A DNA stretch of 54,791 nucleotides from Negadavirga shengliensis (lineage in GTDB: Bacteria > Bacteroidota > Bacteroidia > Cytophagales > Cyclobacteriaceae), in the NCBI RefSeq assembly GCF_042652345.1, contig NZ_JBHSJJ010000025.1, positions 1-54,791 on the forward strand. The letters are read 5' to 3'. Positions 26,498 through 34,604 of this stretch are shown one piece after another (position 1 is the stretch's first letter; each line of letters opens with the position of its first letter). Made by a program: the position numbers and the translations under genes. Under the pieces are notes generated by a model that ran no database searches, was not told the origin of the DNA, and saw nothing but the letters and a program-made list of their open reading frames with translations.

Positions 26498-27898
26498 ATG
26501 GACGTCAAAATAAAATTTTTGGGCGGGGCCGGCACTGTCACCGGCTCCAGGTTTCTTTTGGAAATAGACCGTCAAAAAATCCTTATCGACTGCGGCCTCT
26601 TCCAAGGCCTCAAGGAATACCGGCTGAGAAATTGGGATGCCTTCCCCATAGATCCCGGTGTAGTGGACATGGTATTGCTTACACATGCCCATATCGATCA
26701 CTCCGGGTATCTCCCAAAGCTCGTTAAAGAAGGTTTCAAGGGGCCTATTTATGTTACAGGACCCACGATGGAGCTGGTAAAGATCCTATTACTCGACGCG
26801 GGCAAGTTGCAGGAAGAAGAAGCCCTGTATGCTGCCAAAAAAGGGTATTCGAAACACCCCAAACCTCAGCCGCTGTTTTCTATAGAAGACGCGGAAAAGG
26901 TTTTTCCTCTGCTCACCCCCATTGAGTTCGAGGAAGAGATAGTGCTGGACAGACGCGTAAGCCTTACCGCATATACTGCCGGCCATATATTGGGGGCGGC
27001 TATACTCAAACTGAAGTTAACAGGAGATCAGCAAGAGAAAAAGCTTGTGTTTTCAGGTGATTTGGGCAGATTCAATGACCCTATCTTATATCCTCCTAGC
27101 AAGGTCCCCTTTTGTGATGTGCTTTTTCTCGAATCCACTTACGGTAACCGGATCAACGATTCATCAGATCTTGAAAAAAAGCTGGCCAAAGCCATCCGGG
27201 AAACTTATTACAAGGGAGGCGTTTCTGTAATCCCATCTTTTGCCGTGGGAAGGACGCAAATGATTCTTTACTACCTGCACCGTCTCCAGGAAAAGGGCCT
27301 CATTCCCGACATACCCATTTACGTTGACAGTCCCATGGCAATAGATGTCACAGCACTTTATAAAAAGTTTCACCATTATCACCATTTGGGCGCTTATTTG
27401 GAAGAAAAAGGCTCCAATCCTTTTCAGCATAAAAACCTGCATTATTATCAAAATCAGGAAGATTCTATGAGTCTTAATGATCTGAAGGGCGATGCCATCA
27501 TCATTTCGGCAAGTGGCATGGCCACTGGCGGAAGGATTCTGCATCATTTATATCACCGGCTGCCCAACGAAAATGACAGCATCATTTTTGTAGGTTACCA
27601 ATCAGAAGGCACACGGGGACGCAAAATACTTGATGGGGAAAAAACATCGAGAATATACGGCATAGATGTCAGTGTAAAGGCTTCCGTATACTTTATAGAC
27701 GGTCTATCCGCGCATGCAGATCAAAACGAACTGTTAGAATGGTGTGAAGGCTTTATCAGCAAGCCTAAATATACATTTTTAATCCATGGCGAGAAAAAAG
27801 CGTCTATGGATTTGGCCGATATGCTAAATAAACAGCTTCACTGGAAAGTCATCGTCCCGGAATATTTAGAGTCCTTTAGTTTATTTACAGGCATTTGA
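26498..27898 (+). CDS. Beta-CASP metallo-beta-lactamase-fold ribonuclease-like protein
   Basis: 466 aa of the MBL-fold beta-CASP family related to CPSF73/Ysh1 RNA nucleases. The zinc motif HAHIDH is at residues 63-68 in LTHAHIDHSGYLP. Further MBL motifs include TAGHILGAA, FSGDLGRF and ESTYGNR. The beta-CASP part has PSFAVGRTQMILYYLH, DSPMAIDVT and SASGMATGGRILHH. The C-terminal RNA-specificity (RMMBL) motif is GLSAHADQNELLEW. It likely cleaves or trims RNA; the true substrate in Bacteroidota is not known. It starts 68 bp after the PspC gene, with a TATATTTG at 26473-26480 that could be a separate promoter -7 element. Confidence 0.92.
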   Translation: MDVKIKFLGGAGTVTGSRFLLEIDRQKILIDCGLFQGLKEYRLRNWDAFPIDPGVVDMVLLTHAHIDHSGYLPKLVKEGFKGPIYVTGPTMELVKILLLDAGKLQEEEALYAAKKGYSKHPKPQPLFSIEDAEKVFPLLTPIEFEEEIVLDRRVSLTAYTAGHILGAAILKLKLTGDQQEKKLVFSGDLGRFNDPILYPPSKVPFCDVLFLESTYGNRINDSSDLEKKLAKAIRETYYKGGVSVIPSFAVGRTQMILYYLHRLQEKGLIPDIPIYVDSPMAIDVTALYKKFHHYHHLGAYLEEKGSNPFQHKNLHYYQNQEDSMSLNDLKGDAIIISASGMATGGRILHHLYHRLPNENDSIIFVGYQSEGTRGRKILDGEKTSRIYGIDVSVKASVYFIDGLSAHADQNELLEWCEGFISKPKYTFLIHGEKKASMDLADMLNKQLHWKVIVPEYLESFSLFTGI

Positions 27899-27937
27899 TT
27901 TGAACCGTTTTTGATAAATCTTAAAGATCTATTTACG

Positions 27938-28396
27938 ATGAAAAAACTGCTATATTTCTTGTTGGGTTTTGCCCTGCTTGCCGGCTGCAGGTCGGCTAAA
28001 ATCAGCACCCAGGGGCTAAAAGGCCAGGTCTTTTGGGTGGAAGGCAATCAAATGCCTCTTATATCAGAAAACGGTCAGGCACTTCCGGAAAACGCCTCCA
28101 AAAAGCCTGTTAAACGGACCATTAAAATCCATGAACTTACCCATATCAATGAAGCGAGACTGGGGGATTACCTCTTAGGCGATATTGAAACACCTCAGGT
28201 AGCCCTGGTTGAAACTGATGAAGAAGGACGGTTTTCTGTTGAACTGCCCGAAGGGATGTACTCCGTATTTACCATAGAGGAGCAAGGTTATTTTGCGAAC
28301 ATTTTTGACCTTGACAGTTATATTAATCCTGTAGAAGTAAAAAAAAAGCGATGGACTTCTGTTGAAATCATCATCAACTATGAAGCCGCCTATTGA
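27938..28396 (+). CDS. Small lipoprotein with carboxypeptidase-regulatory-like fold
   Basis: 152 aa. The ATG at 27938 is chosen over an in-frame TTG at 27911 because it yields a canonical lipoprotein signal, MKKLLYFLLGFALLAGCRSA, with lipobox LAGC. The mature part (GQVFWVEGNQMPL, GDIETPQVALVETDEEGRFS, PEGMYSVFTIEEQGYFANIF) resembles a transthyretin/carboxypeptidase-regulatory-like beta sandwich. It lies 39 bp after the nuclease gene on the same strand. Function is unknown. Confidence 0.83.
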   Translation: MKKLLYFLLGFALLAGCRSAKISTQGLKGQVFWVEGNQMPLISENGQALPENASKKPVKRTIKIHELTHINEARLGDYLLGDIETPQVALVETDEEGRFSVELPEGMYSVFTIEEQGYFANIFDLDSYINPVEVKKKRWTSVEIIINYEAAY

Positions 28397-28474
28397 AACA
28401 TTTTTTTCTAAAAAACTGATTTAAAGAAACTTTTTGAGTATATTTTTTAGGGAAAGATTTTTCCTACACAGGGT

Positions 28475-28502
28475 GCAACCTTTTTGTCCCTTCTTGTATC
28501 TA
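28475..28502 (+). promoter_or_regulatory. Candidate ECF-sigma promoter of the sigma/anti-sigma operon
   Basis: GCAACC followed by a T-tract (28475-28485) and GTATCTA (28496-28502) lies just upstream of the sigma gene start at 28525. An AAC-type -35 with a GTATC-type -10 about 16 bp apart is the pattern expected of a self-activated ECF promoter. The match is by eye, and the same motif was not searched across a genome. Confidence 0.5.
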
Positions 28503-28524
28503 CTTAATTGTAAGACAAAACAAG

Positions 28525-29094
28525 ATGCTTATCCGAAGAAATTTTACCATAGAAGCGGACGTGATTGAAGGCTGTCTCCGGGGTGACAGGAAGGCCCAGC
28601 GGCAACTTTATGATCAGTATGCCGGAAGGTTTCTCGCCATATGCATCCGGTATGTCAAAGACAGGAATCTCGCAGAGGACGTGATGATAGAAGGCTTCAT
28701 GAAGATATTCGAAAAACTTCCGCAGTTTGAAAGTAAAGGCAGTTTTGAAGGGTGGATGAAGAGAATCATAGTCACTCAGTCCCTATTGACTCTGAGAAAC
28801 AACAAAAACCTGTCTATGGAGGTCCATATTGAAGACGATGATGAGATGGTGGAAGCTTCTTATGAATTCAGCCATCTGGAAACCGATGAACTGCTGAAAA
28901 TGGTGGAAGAACTGCCGGTAGGATACAGGACGGTATTTAACTTATATGCGATTGAGGGATACGCGCACAAGGAAATACGGGATATGTTAGGCATTTCAGA
29001 AAACACCTCCAAATCCCAATTAAGCCGGGCCAGGGCATTATTGAAAACGAAGCTATCCCATTACCAAATAAAAGAAAGGAGCAGCAATGGCTAA
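28525..29094 (+). CDS. ECF-type RNA polymerase sigma factor
   Basis: 189 aa. Sigma region 2 is visible as DRKAQRQLYDQYAGRFLAIC, RYVKDRNLAEDVMIEGFMKI and SFEGWMKRIIV, and region 4 as ELPVGYRTVFNLYAIEGYAH, KEIRDMLGISENTSKSQLSR. This is the standard Bacteroidota ECF layout. Its 3' end overlaps the next gene (anti-sigma) by eight bases, so the two are translationally coupled. A candidate ECF promoter sits about 23 bp upstream of the start codon, which would allow autoregulation. The operon continues into two envelope protein genes. Confidence 0.92.
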   Translation: MLIRRNFTIEADVIEGCLRGDRKAQRQLYDQYAGRFLAICIRYVKDRNLAEDVMIEGFMKIFEKLPQFESKGSFEGWMKRIIVTQSLLTLRNNKNLSMEVHIEDDDEMVEASYEFSHLETDELLKMVEELPVGYRTVFNLYAIEGYAHKEIRDMLGISENTSKSQLSRARALLKTKLSHYQIKERSSNG

Positions 29095-29848
29095 GAAATT
29101 TCAAAACATTGATCAGCTATTTAAAGAGCATCTTAGGGATTATGAAATAAGCCCATCCCCCTCCACTTGGGAAAGACTGGATAACCGGATGTCCGGAAAC
29201 AGAAAACCCGGCTGGCTGATCTGGGGAAGATGGGCGGCGGCCATGTTGGTGGTAGGCACTTTCAGCTACCTGCTTTGGCAGTACCAACCCACTCCGGTGC
29301 CAGCAGAAACGAATGAAGTGGCGGAGATCTCTCCCACGCAAGCGCCTCCGACTTTACCTGATTCAGAAAATACCGCTACGGTTGAAAATGATTCAGAAAA
29401 AGCTCCCGACGGCCCAATGGCGCCTCGCCTGGCGGAGTCAGCCGGGACCGGACCGGTCCAAAAGACCACAAATCGTCAAAAAAACGACAAACCTAAACAC
29501 CGCCAACAGGAAGCGCCTGTGCTACAGGAAGCTTCCTCCGCCGACCCGGTACCTCTGGCGGAAAACCTTCCACAGGAATGGCAGGAGCCCTTGGATCTTG
29601 ACATCCCTCCTCTCGAGCTGGATGACTTGATAGCCGATAGTTTCGGCAGTTCCGAAGTGGCGTATAAAGTCAGGATTGTATCAAGGGGTTATGCCATATC
29701 TCCTGACAAAGAAACCCTTGTCGACGGGATTGAAAATAAGATAGGCGGCTTTTTCAATAAGGTGGATCAGGGGTTTGCTGAAATCCAGGACGCTAAAAAT
29801 AACCTGCTTGTTTCATTGACAACCAAAAAGGAAAAAAACAGAAAATAA
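29087..29848 (+). CDS. Putative membrane anti-sigma factor
   Basis: 253 aa. The cytoplasmic N-terminus (IDQLFKEHLRDYEISPSPSTWERLDNRM, split around residues 7-35) matches the short sigma-binding region of Bacteroidota anti-sigma proteins. One membrane helix follows (about 46-65; WAAAMLVVGTFSYLLWQY), then a long Pro/Glu/Ala-rich periplasmic linker and a C-terminal segment. It overlaps the sigma gene by eight bases. The role is inferred from position, topology and the N-terminal motif rather than from a strong domain. Confidence 0.8.
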   Translation: MAKKFQNIDQLFKEHLRDYEISPSPSTWERLDNRMSGNRKPGWLIWGRWAAAMLVVGTFSYLLWQYQPTPVPAETNEVAEISPTQAPPTLPDSENTATVENDSEKAPDGPMAPRLAESAGTGPVQKTTNRQKNDKPKHRQQEAPVLQEASSADPVPLAENLPQEWQEPLDLDIPPLELDDLIADSFGSSEVAYKVRIVSRGYAISPDKETLVDGIENKIGGFFNKVDQGFAEIQDAKNNLLVSLTTKKEKNRK

Positions 29849-29877
29849 GCCAGCTATCCATAAACAACAAATCGATT

Positions 29878-30903
29878 ATGAAAAAATATCTTATCGCCAT
29901 CATTTTAATGGCAATTGTACAGCTTGCCTTTGGCAAGCCCCAAGTGGAGCCCGACCGGCCTTTAAATGACAGCATCATCGTAGAATTCGGCAAATCAGGC
30001 AAGGTGGTATTTGTCATCGACAACCCCGAGGATTTTGAACGGCTAAAAAGCATGGATATCAATCAAATTATCCGTGAGCTGGATCTTCCTGAACAAGAAA
30101 AAAACGGAGAGGTTACCGTCGTGGAAATACGCCAAAAAGACGGGGTTAAAGAAATCATCCGCGTATATGAAGGTGGGAATGAAACGGAAGTGGCCATCGG
30201 CAGATACCGGCTTATTGTGGACGAATCCGGACAGAAAACACAGGTAAAGGTGGAAACCTCCCCCAAAGAGAAAAAGGACCCTCCATTCAGGACCTATTTT
30301 AATGCGGATTTAGGAATCAACACTTTCTTTGAAGACGGAAGCATACCGGGAGGCGGGGCCCCCTATGCCGCCAAAGGCTGGGGAAGTTGGAATGTGGGCG
30401 TCAACTGGATGGCAAGTCAGAGACTCAGCAAAGGTGCCTATTGGGATTTTGGCTTAGGAGTAAGCTGGTACAATTTCAAATTAGATAATCCCAATAACCA
30501 TGCGGTGGGATCTGAGGACGGCATCAGCTTTATCAACCGGACAGACGTAAACGGAATGAAGAGTAAGATATCTGCTTCTTACCTCAATGCCCTTACCATG
30601 TTTAAGTTGGATTTTGGCAAAATAAACGACAGTGGCAGAAACGGTCTCAGGGTGGGCATTGGCCCTTATGCCGGGTACCGGCTCGGAGGACGAAGCAAAT
30701 TTGTCTATAGAGAACCCGGCGGTTCCGGCCGAAAAAAAGAAAAGGACCCAGCCGGGAGCTACCTCAACAACTTCCGGTATGGACTTAGAGGTGAGGTGGG
30801 CTTCAGAAGCATCACCTTTTTCACTACCTATGACTTTAATCCCCTATTCCACAAAGATTTAGAGCCTACCCTTAACCCCTTTAGTTTCGGGGTGGTGTTT
30901 TAA
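29878..30903 (+). CDS. Outer membrane beta-barrel-like protein of the ECF operon
   Basis: 341 aa. A signal peptide (MKKYLIAIILMAIVQLAFG) precedes a charged periplasmic region (about 20-130; KVVFVIDNPEDFERLKSMD, VVEIRQKDGVKEIIRVYEGG). A Gly/aromatic beta-rich half follows (RTYFNADLGINTFFEDGS, YWDFGLGVSWYNFKLDNP, RVGIGPYAGYRLGGRSKFVY), ending in Phe (PFSFGVVF), as outer membrane barrels do. It lies 29 bp after the anti-sigma gene and is most likely co-transcribed. Its function is unknown; a sensor or structural target of the stress response is inference. Confidence 0.78.
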   Translation: MKKYLIAIILMAIVQLAFGKPQVEPDRPLNDSIIVEFGKSGKVVFVIDNPEDFERLKSMDINQIIRELDLPEQEKNGEVTVVEIRQKDGVKEIIRVYEGGNETEVAIGRYRLIVDESGQKTQVKVETSPKEKKDPPFRTYFNADLGINTFFEDGSIPGGGAPYAAKGWGSWNVGVNWMASQRLSKGAYWDFGLGVSWYNFKLDNPNNHAVGSEDGISFINRTDVNGMKSKISASYLNALTMFKLDFGKINDSGRNGLRVGIGPYAGYRLGGRSKFVYREPGGSGRKKEKDPAGSYLNNFRYGLRGEVGFRSITFFTTYDFNPLFHKDLEPTLNPFSFGVVF

Positions 30904-30937
30904 TCCGATAACCACAAAAAACCAAACCATTACCCTT

Positions 30938-31864
30938 ATGAAAAATAAAATACCTTCAACGCTTTTTGGCATGATGCTATTGTTTCTCTCATCAGCCATG
31001 ATGTCCGTAGCTCAGCAGGATATCCGTAAAACGTTTTCCGGTATCGATAAACTCGAAATGGAAGTCGGTGCCATAGAAGTGAGTTACACCGGTTCTCCCA
31101 ATACTTCGGAGATAAATCTTCATGCGATGCTTGGAGAAAATGAAAATACCGATAAAAGCCTGATCATGGTGACTGTGGGCAACACCCTTAAAATCTCATA
31201 CAGGCCTCCTTCCGAGCAAAATAGAGGTACATCAAAGAGATTTATTGAGCTTAAAGGACCAGAATCCATTGAGCTTAAAATTAAAAACTCATCCGGTCTT
31301 CTTGCAGTCAGTGGCGTAAAATCCCAGCAGTCCCAACTCACCGTCACCTCCGGTAATCTGCGGGCAAAGGACATGTCAGGGAACCTCCAGTTGAAGGGGA
31401 CTTCCGGCAAGGTTACGGCGTCAAACATCACCGGAGACATCACCTTTACTATGACTTCCGGAATAGCGGAGATTGATCAAATCGATGGTGACGTTGACTT
31501 TTCCTCCACCAGCGGGATGCTAAGAGCCAATAACATATCGGGAAGATTGAACGCGAAGCTGACTTCGGGAACAATGCGGTTGGACAATATCGGTGAACTG
31601 GGCCAGTTATCCGTCACTTCGGGCAATATAAGAGCAAAAAATGCCGGGTTGGGCAGTGGGACTTCGCTACAAGGCTCTTCGGGAAACATTGATATTACCA
31701 CACAAAGTCAGCTTGAAGCCTTTAATTACGACATCAAAGCAGGCAGTGGGTCGGTAAGGGTGGGCGATCAGTCGAAACCAAAATTTTTAAACATCCAGAA
31801 CGGCGCCCAACATACCATAAAAGGGAATATCGGTTCCGGATCTATCCAAATTAAAGACCTGTAA
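30938..31864 (+). CDS. DUF4097/adhesin-like beta-solenoid protein of the ECF operon
   Basis: 308 aa. A signal peptide (about 1-25; LFGMMLLFLSSAMMSVAQ) precedes a short N-terminal part. From about residue 125 to 250, repeating 18-20-residue beta units share the pattern TSGxxxAxxIxGDxxxxxTSG, for example SGMLRANNISGRLNAKLTSG. This is the DUF4097 / DUF2807-like right-handed beta-solenoid seen in putative adhesins and envelope-stress-associated proteins. It is the last gene of the sigma operon, 34 bp after the barrel gene. Exact role unknown. Confidence 0.86.
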   Translation: MKNKIPSTLFGMMLLFLSSAMMSVAQQDIRKTFSGIDKLEMEVGAIEVSYTGSPNTSEINLHAMLGENENTDKSLIMVTVGNTLKISYRPPSEQNRGTSKRFIELKGPESIELKIKNSSGLLAVSGVKSQQSQLTVTSGNLRAKDMSGNLQLKGTSGKVTASNITGDITFTMTSGIAEIDQIDGDVDFSSTSGMLRANNISGRLNAKLTSGTMRLDNIGELGQLSVTSGNIRAKNAGLGSGTSLQGSSGNIDITTQSQLEAFNYDIKAGSGSVRVGDQSKPKFLNIQNGAQHTIKGNIGSGSIQIKDL

Positions 31865-31889
31865 TACTCGGAAAAGATATGGTGGCGGA

Positions 31890-32384
31890 TCAGTCCCGGC
31901 GGTTGATTTCAAAAACCATATCTTTTTCTTCTCCCTTCAAGTTTAAGGATTTAACGATCCTGTCAGGAGTAGGCTTGCCCAAAGAAACAAACATCAGATT
32001 TACGGCGTAAAGCACTGTGAACCCCGGATTTCCGTAAAACAAAAGTCCGGCAGCACAGATGATGCCCACCCAAAAAAGAAGCCAAAACCTGGTCAACGTG
32101 GCCTTTGCATATTCACTCATCTTTTCCTCAAGATCTTTGGAACCTCGCCGCAATTTTTTCATCGAATTTCTAAACCCATTGTACTGGAAAAGTAATAATG
32201 CGGACGCCACTCCCAGCACAAAAAAGTTCAGAAACCCGGGAAGATCCGGCACATCGATGCTCATGGTATCACCGGTGGTGTATAAATAAACCAATGCAAA
32301 AACGGGAAGAGGAAAGGCTATTAACAGCAAAACATCCCTCTCCAAAATCCGGAATTTCCTTTTGATGGCCGTCAACCTGTCCAT
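31890..32384 (-). CDS. Hypothetical four-helix membrane protein
   Basis: 164 aa with four hydrophobic segments: LLLIAFPLPVFALVYLYTTG, FLNFFVLGVASALLLFQY, FWLLFWVGIICAAGLLFYG and FTVLYAVNLMFVSLG. A charged cytoplasmic loop (KKLRRGSKDLEEKMSEYAKA) separates helices 2 and 3, and a charged C-terminus follows. No family is recognised. Encoded 10 bp after the stop of the reductase gene upstream, so it is probably in the same operon and might be a membrane partner of the reductase; that link is inference. Confidence 0.75.
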   Translation of the reverse strand: MDRLTAIKRKFRILERDVLLLIAFPLPVFALVYLYTTGDTMSIDVPDLPGFLNFFVLGVASALLLFQYNGFRNSMKKLRRGSKDLEEKMSEYAKATLTRFWLLFWVGIICAAGLLFYGNPGFTVLYAVNLMFVSLGKPTPDRIVKSLNLKGEEKDMVFEINRRD

Positions 32385-32394
32385 ATTTCATGGT

Positions 32395-33519
32395 TTATTC
32401 AATGTTGATTCTGATGTTGGGGCCAGTTGGTCTGGCAGAACAGCATAAAATATATCCTTCTTTGATTTCATTTTCGCTCAAGCCTGCGTCTTCATTCATT
32501 TTTACCTCACCTGAAAGCAACTTGCCTCTGCAAGCGGTACACAGTCCGCTCTGACAGGAGTACGGCATGTCCAAATCTTCAGCCAAGCCGGCCTCCAATA
32601 TGGTTTTTCCCGGGATGACCTCTACGATATGTTCTTGTCCATCCAATATGATGGTGACCGACCGGACCACCTGACCGTTTGTATCTTCCGGTATTTCATT
32701 CCCGGAAGGCTCCAGATAAAAACTTTCAGAATACAACCGTTCTTTTTCATATCCTGCAGCCAATAAAGTCTCCCTTGCCAAATCCATAATTCCCTGAGGG
32801 CCGCAAAGGAAAAACCTGTTGTCCCATTCCGGTCCAATAAATTTAACATTGACAAAAGCCTCGATTTTTTTTGAATCCAACCTTCCCTTCAACCCTTTCC
32901 AATCACCTTTAGGCTGACTAAGATTATGGATAATTTCCAACCTTCCTGCGTACTTTTCACGGAGATTTTCGAGCGCTTTTCCAAAAATAATCAAATCCTC
33001 TGTCCTGCTGCAATACAAGAGACTGACTTTAGATTCAGGTTCATTGACCAACACGGATTTGATAATCCCCATGATAGGAGTAATTCCACTCCCGCCGGCA
33101 ATCATTCCGTAATGTCGCTTGTTTTTGGAATGGTAATCCGTGATAAAATTACCCATTGGTTTCATGACGGATATCGTCTTCCCTGGCCTGAAACGGTCAT
33201 TGATATAATTGGAAACCAATCCCTCCTTCAGTCGCTTCACAGTGATCGCGGGGAACGGATCTACATACGGAGAAGTACACAAACTATAAGATCTCCTCTC
33301 TTCTTTTCCGTCAATTTCGAGAATGACCGTCAAGAATTGGCCTGCTTTGTAATCCAAAAAAGGTTCTGGCTGGTCAAAATAAACAGTAATGGTATCAGGA
33401 GTTTCCACGACGGTCTCCCTTATCCTGAGTGTAAGGTAATTGTTCGTCCGAACTTGGTCCTCCTTGGTTTTCTTAAATAAATTAAACAGCATTAGCAAAG
33501 TAATAGGAATAATTTTCAA
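32395..33519 (-). CDS. FAD/NAD(P)-dependent ferredoxin reductase with C-terminal 2Fe-2S domain (PaaE/HmpA-like)
   Basis: 374 aa from the first ATG; an internal ATG at 33492 (MLFNLFKKTKED) is an equally plausible start. A FAD-binding domain (about 30-130) carries the RRSYSLCTSP motif. The NAD(P)-binding domain (about 135-260) has GMIAGGSGITPIMGIIKSVL and CGPQGIMD. The C-terminal plant-type ferredoxin domain (about 285-374) has the ligands C-x4-C-x2-C in SCQSGLCTACRG and the fourth Cys in YILCCSARP. It moves electrons from NAD(P)H through FAD to the iron-sulfur cluster, usually for an oxygenase, desaturase or other acceptor. No such acceptor gene is adjacent. Confidence 0.92.
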   Translation of the reverse strand: MKIIPITLLMLFNLFKKTKEDQVRTNNYLTLRIRETVVETPDTITVYFDQPEPFLDYKAGQFLTVILEIDGKEERRSYSLCTSPYVDPFPAITVKRLKEGLVSNYINDRFRPGKTISVMKPMGNFITDYHSKNKRHYGMIAGGSGITPIMGIIKSVLVNEPESKVSLLYCSRTEDLIIFGKALENLREKYAGRLEIIHNLSQPKGDWKGLKGRLDSKKIEAFVNVKFIGPEWDNRFFLCGPQGIMDLARETLLAAGYEKERLYSESFYLEPSGNEIPEDTNGQVVRSVTIILDGQEHIVEVIPGKTILEAGLAEDLDMPYSCQSGLCTACRGKLLSGEVKMNEDAGLSENEIKEGYILCCSARPTGPNIRINIE

Positions 33520-33736
33520 ATCTCATTAAGACGGCAAAATTAGTGCCATGCTACATATTTCACACAAGCACCAATACGTCGCAGTATTTTAAACCTCAAC
33601 GGTTCCTTTAAGGTTCTTTGTATTTTCTATTTTTTTTGTAAATCGGTGTAGCACTTTATGATAAAATTCCGTATCGGGTTCAAAGATGCTAAAAACCAAT
33701 TATTATATGATAACCATAATCCAATCCATAAAAAAA

Positions 33737-34438
33737 ATGAGGCTCAAAAACTGGCATTTACTTTTCCTTGTTGTCCTTTTTACCTTTTCCTGTCTCAATA
33801 ACGACGACGGCGGGCTTGGAAACACACCTACCGCCTATGTTTCCTTCTATAATGGAGCCATTACTCCCTCGCGTATAAAGATAGAGGTAGACGGAAAAAC
33901 CTACAACCCCAAACCTTTTGACTATGGCATTCATTTAGATTACTGGTATTTCTATACGGGAGAGAGAAATTTCATTTTCAGTAATCCACAATCAAGTGAT
34001 CAGACGCTCTTAGACACTGCGATTACACTTAAAGTAGACAAAGCTTACACTTTTTTTATGGCCCATGACGGTGAGAAGCTTACTACTTTGTTTACAGAGG
34101 ACAGCCTTGAACTGCCCGAATCGGGTAAAGCACTCATCCGGCTGGTCCACTTGTCTCACGATACTCCCGACCTGGACCTGTATCTCGGAGGGAAAGAAAC
34201 AGCCTTTATGGAAAACAAAAATTTCATGGATATTACCTCTTTTCGCTCCATCGCCACCGGCCATACGGATTTTCTGTTAAGAACCTCCGAAGATCAGGAG
34301 TTGGTAGCGATGCTTCCGGACATGAATATCCGGGAAGGGAGGATATACACGTTGGTCATCAGGGGGAAAGCCGAACAGGACAACGACTCGGATCCACCAC
34401 TCCGGCTCCAATTGATTAGAAATTATCCGAATTTTTGA
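33737..34438 (+). CDS. DUF4397-type lipoprotein
   Basis: About 233 aa from the ATG at 33737, chosen over upstream in-frame ATGs (33686, 33707) because it places a lipoprotein signal at the N-terminus (MRLKNWHLLFLVVLFTFSCL; lipobox TFSC). The mature part has the DUF4397 pattern: AYVSFYNGAITP, IRLVHLSHDTPDLDLYLGGK and a terminal YTLVIRGKAE. These domains occur in secreted or surface Bacteroidota lipoproteins of unknown function. It is divergent from the reductase operon and followed by a hairpin terminator. Confidence 0.83.
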   Translation: MRLKNWHLLFLVVLFTFSCLNNDDGGLGNTPTAYVSFYNGAITPSRIKIEVDGKTYNPKPFDYGIHLDYWYFYTGERNFIFSNPQSSDQTLLDTAITLKVDKAYTFFMAHDGEKLTTLFTEDSLELPESGKALIRLVHLSHDTPDLDLYLGGKETAFMENKNFMDITSFRSIATGHTDFLLRTSEDQELVAMLPDMNIREGRIYTLVIRGKAEQDNDSDPPLRLQLIRNYPNF

Positions 34439-34460
34439 TGATATTTTTAGCACAGCACTA

Positions 34461-34501
34461 CCGCTCCAATTCAAGAAATTTGGATTGGAACGGATTTTTT
34501 T
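34461..34501 (+). terminator. Rho-independent terminator after the DUF4397 gene
   Basis: Stem ccgctccaat (34461-34470) / attggaacgg (34484-34493), ten pairs with one mismatch, followed by a run of seven T. It lies 23 bp after the stop at 34438 and ends upstream of purB. Confidence 0.75.
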
Positions 34502-34604
34502 AAATCAATTTTCCCTGACAATTATTTGTGAAACCTCACCCTTTTTAAGATTTAAAATTATTTTTACCTTTTCAATCATCGAACCAACAAAAAACAGGTA
34601 TTTA

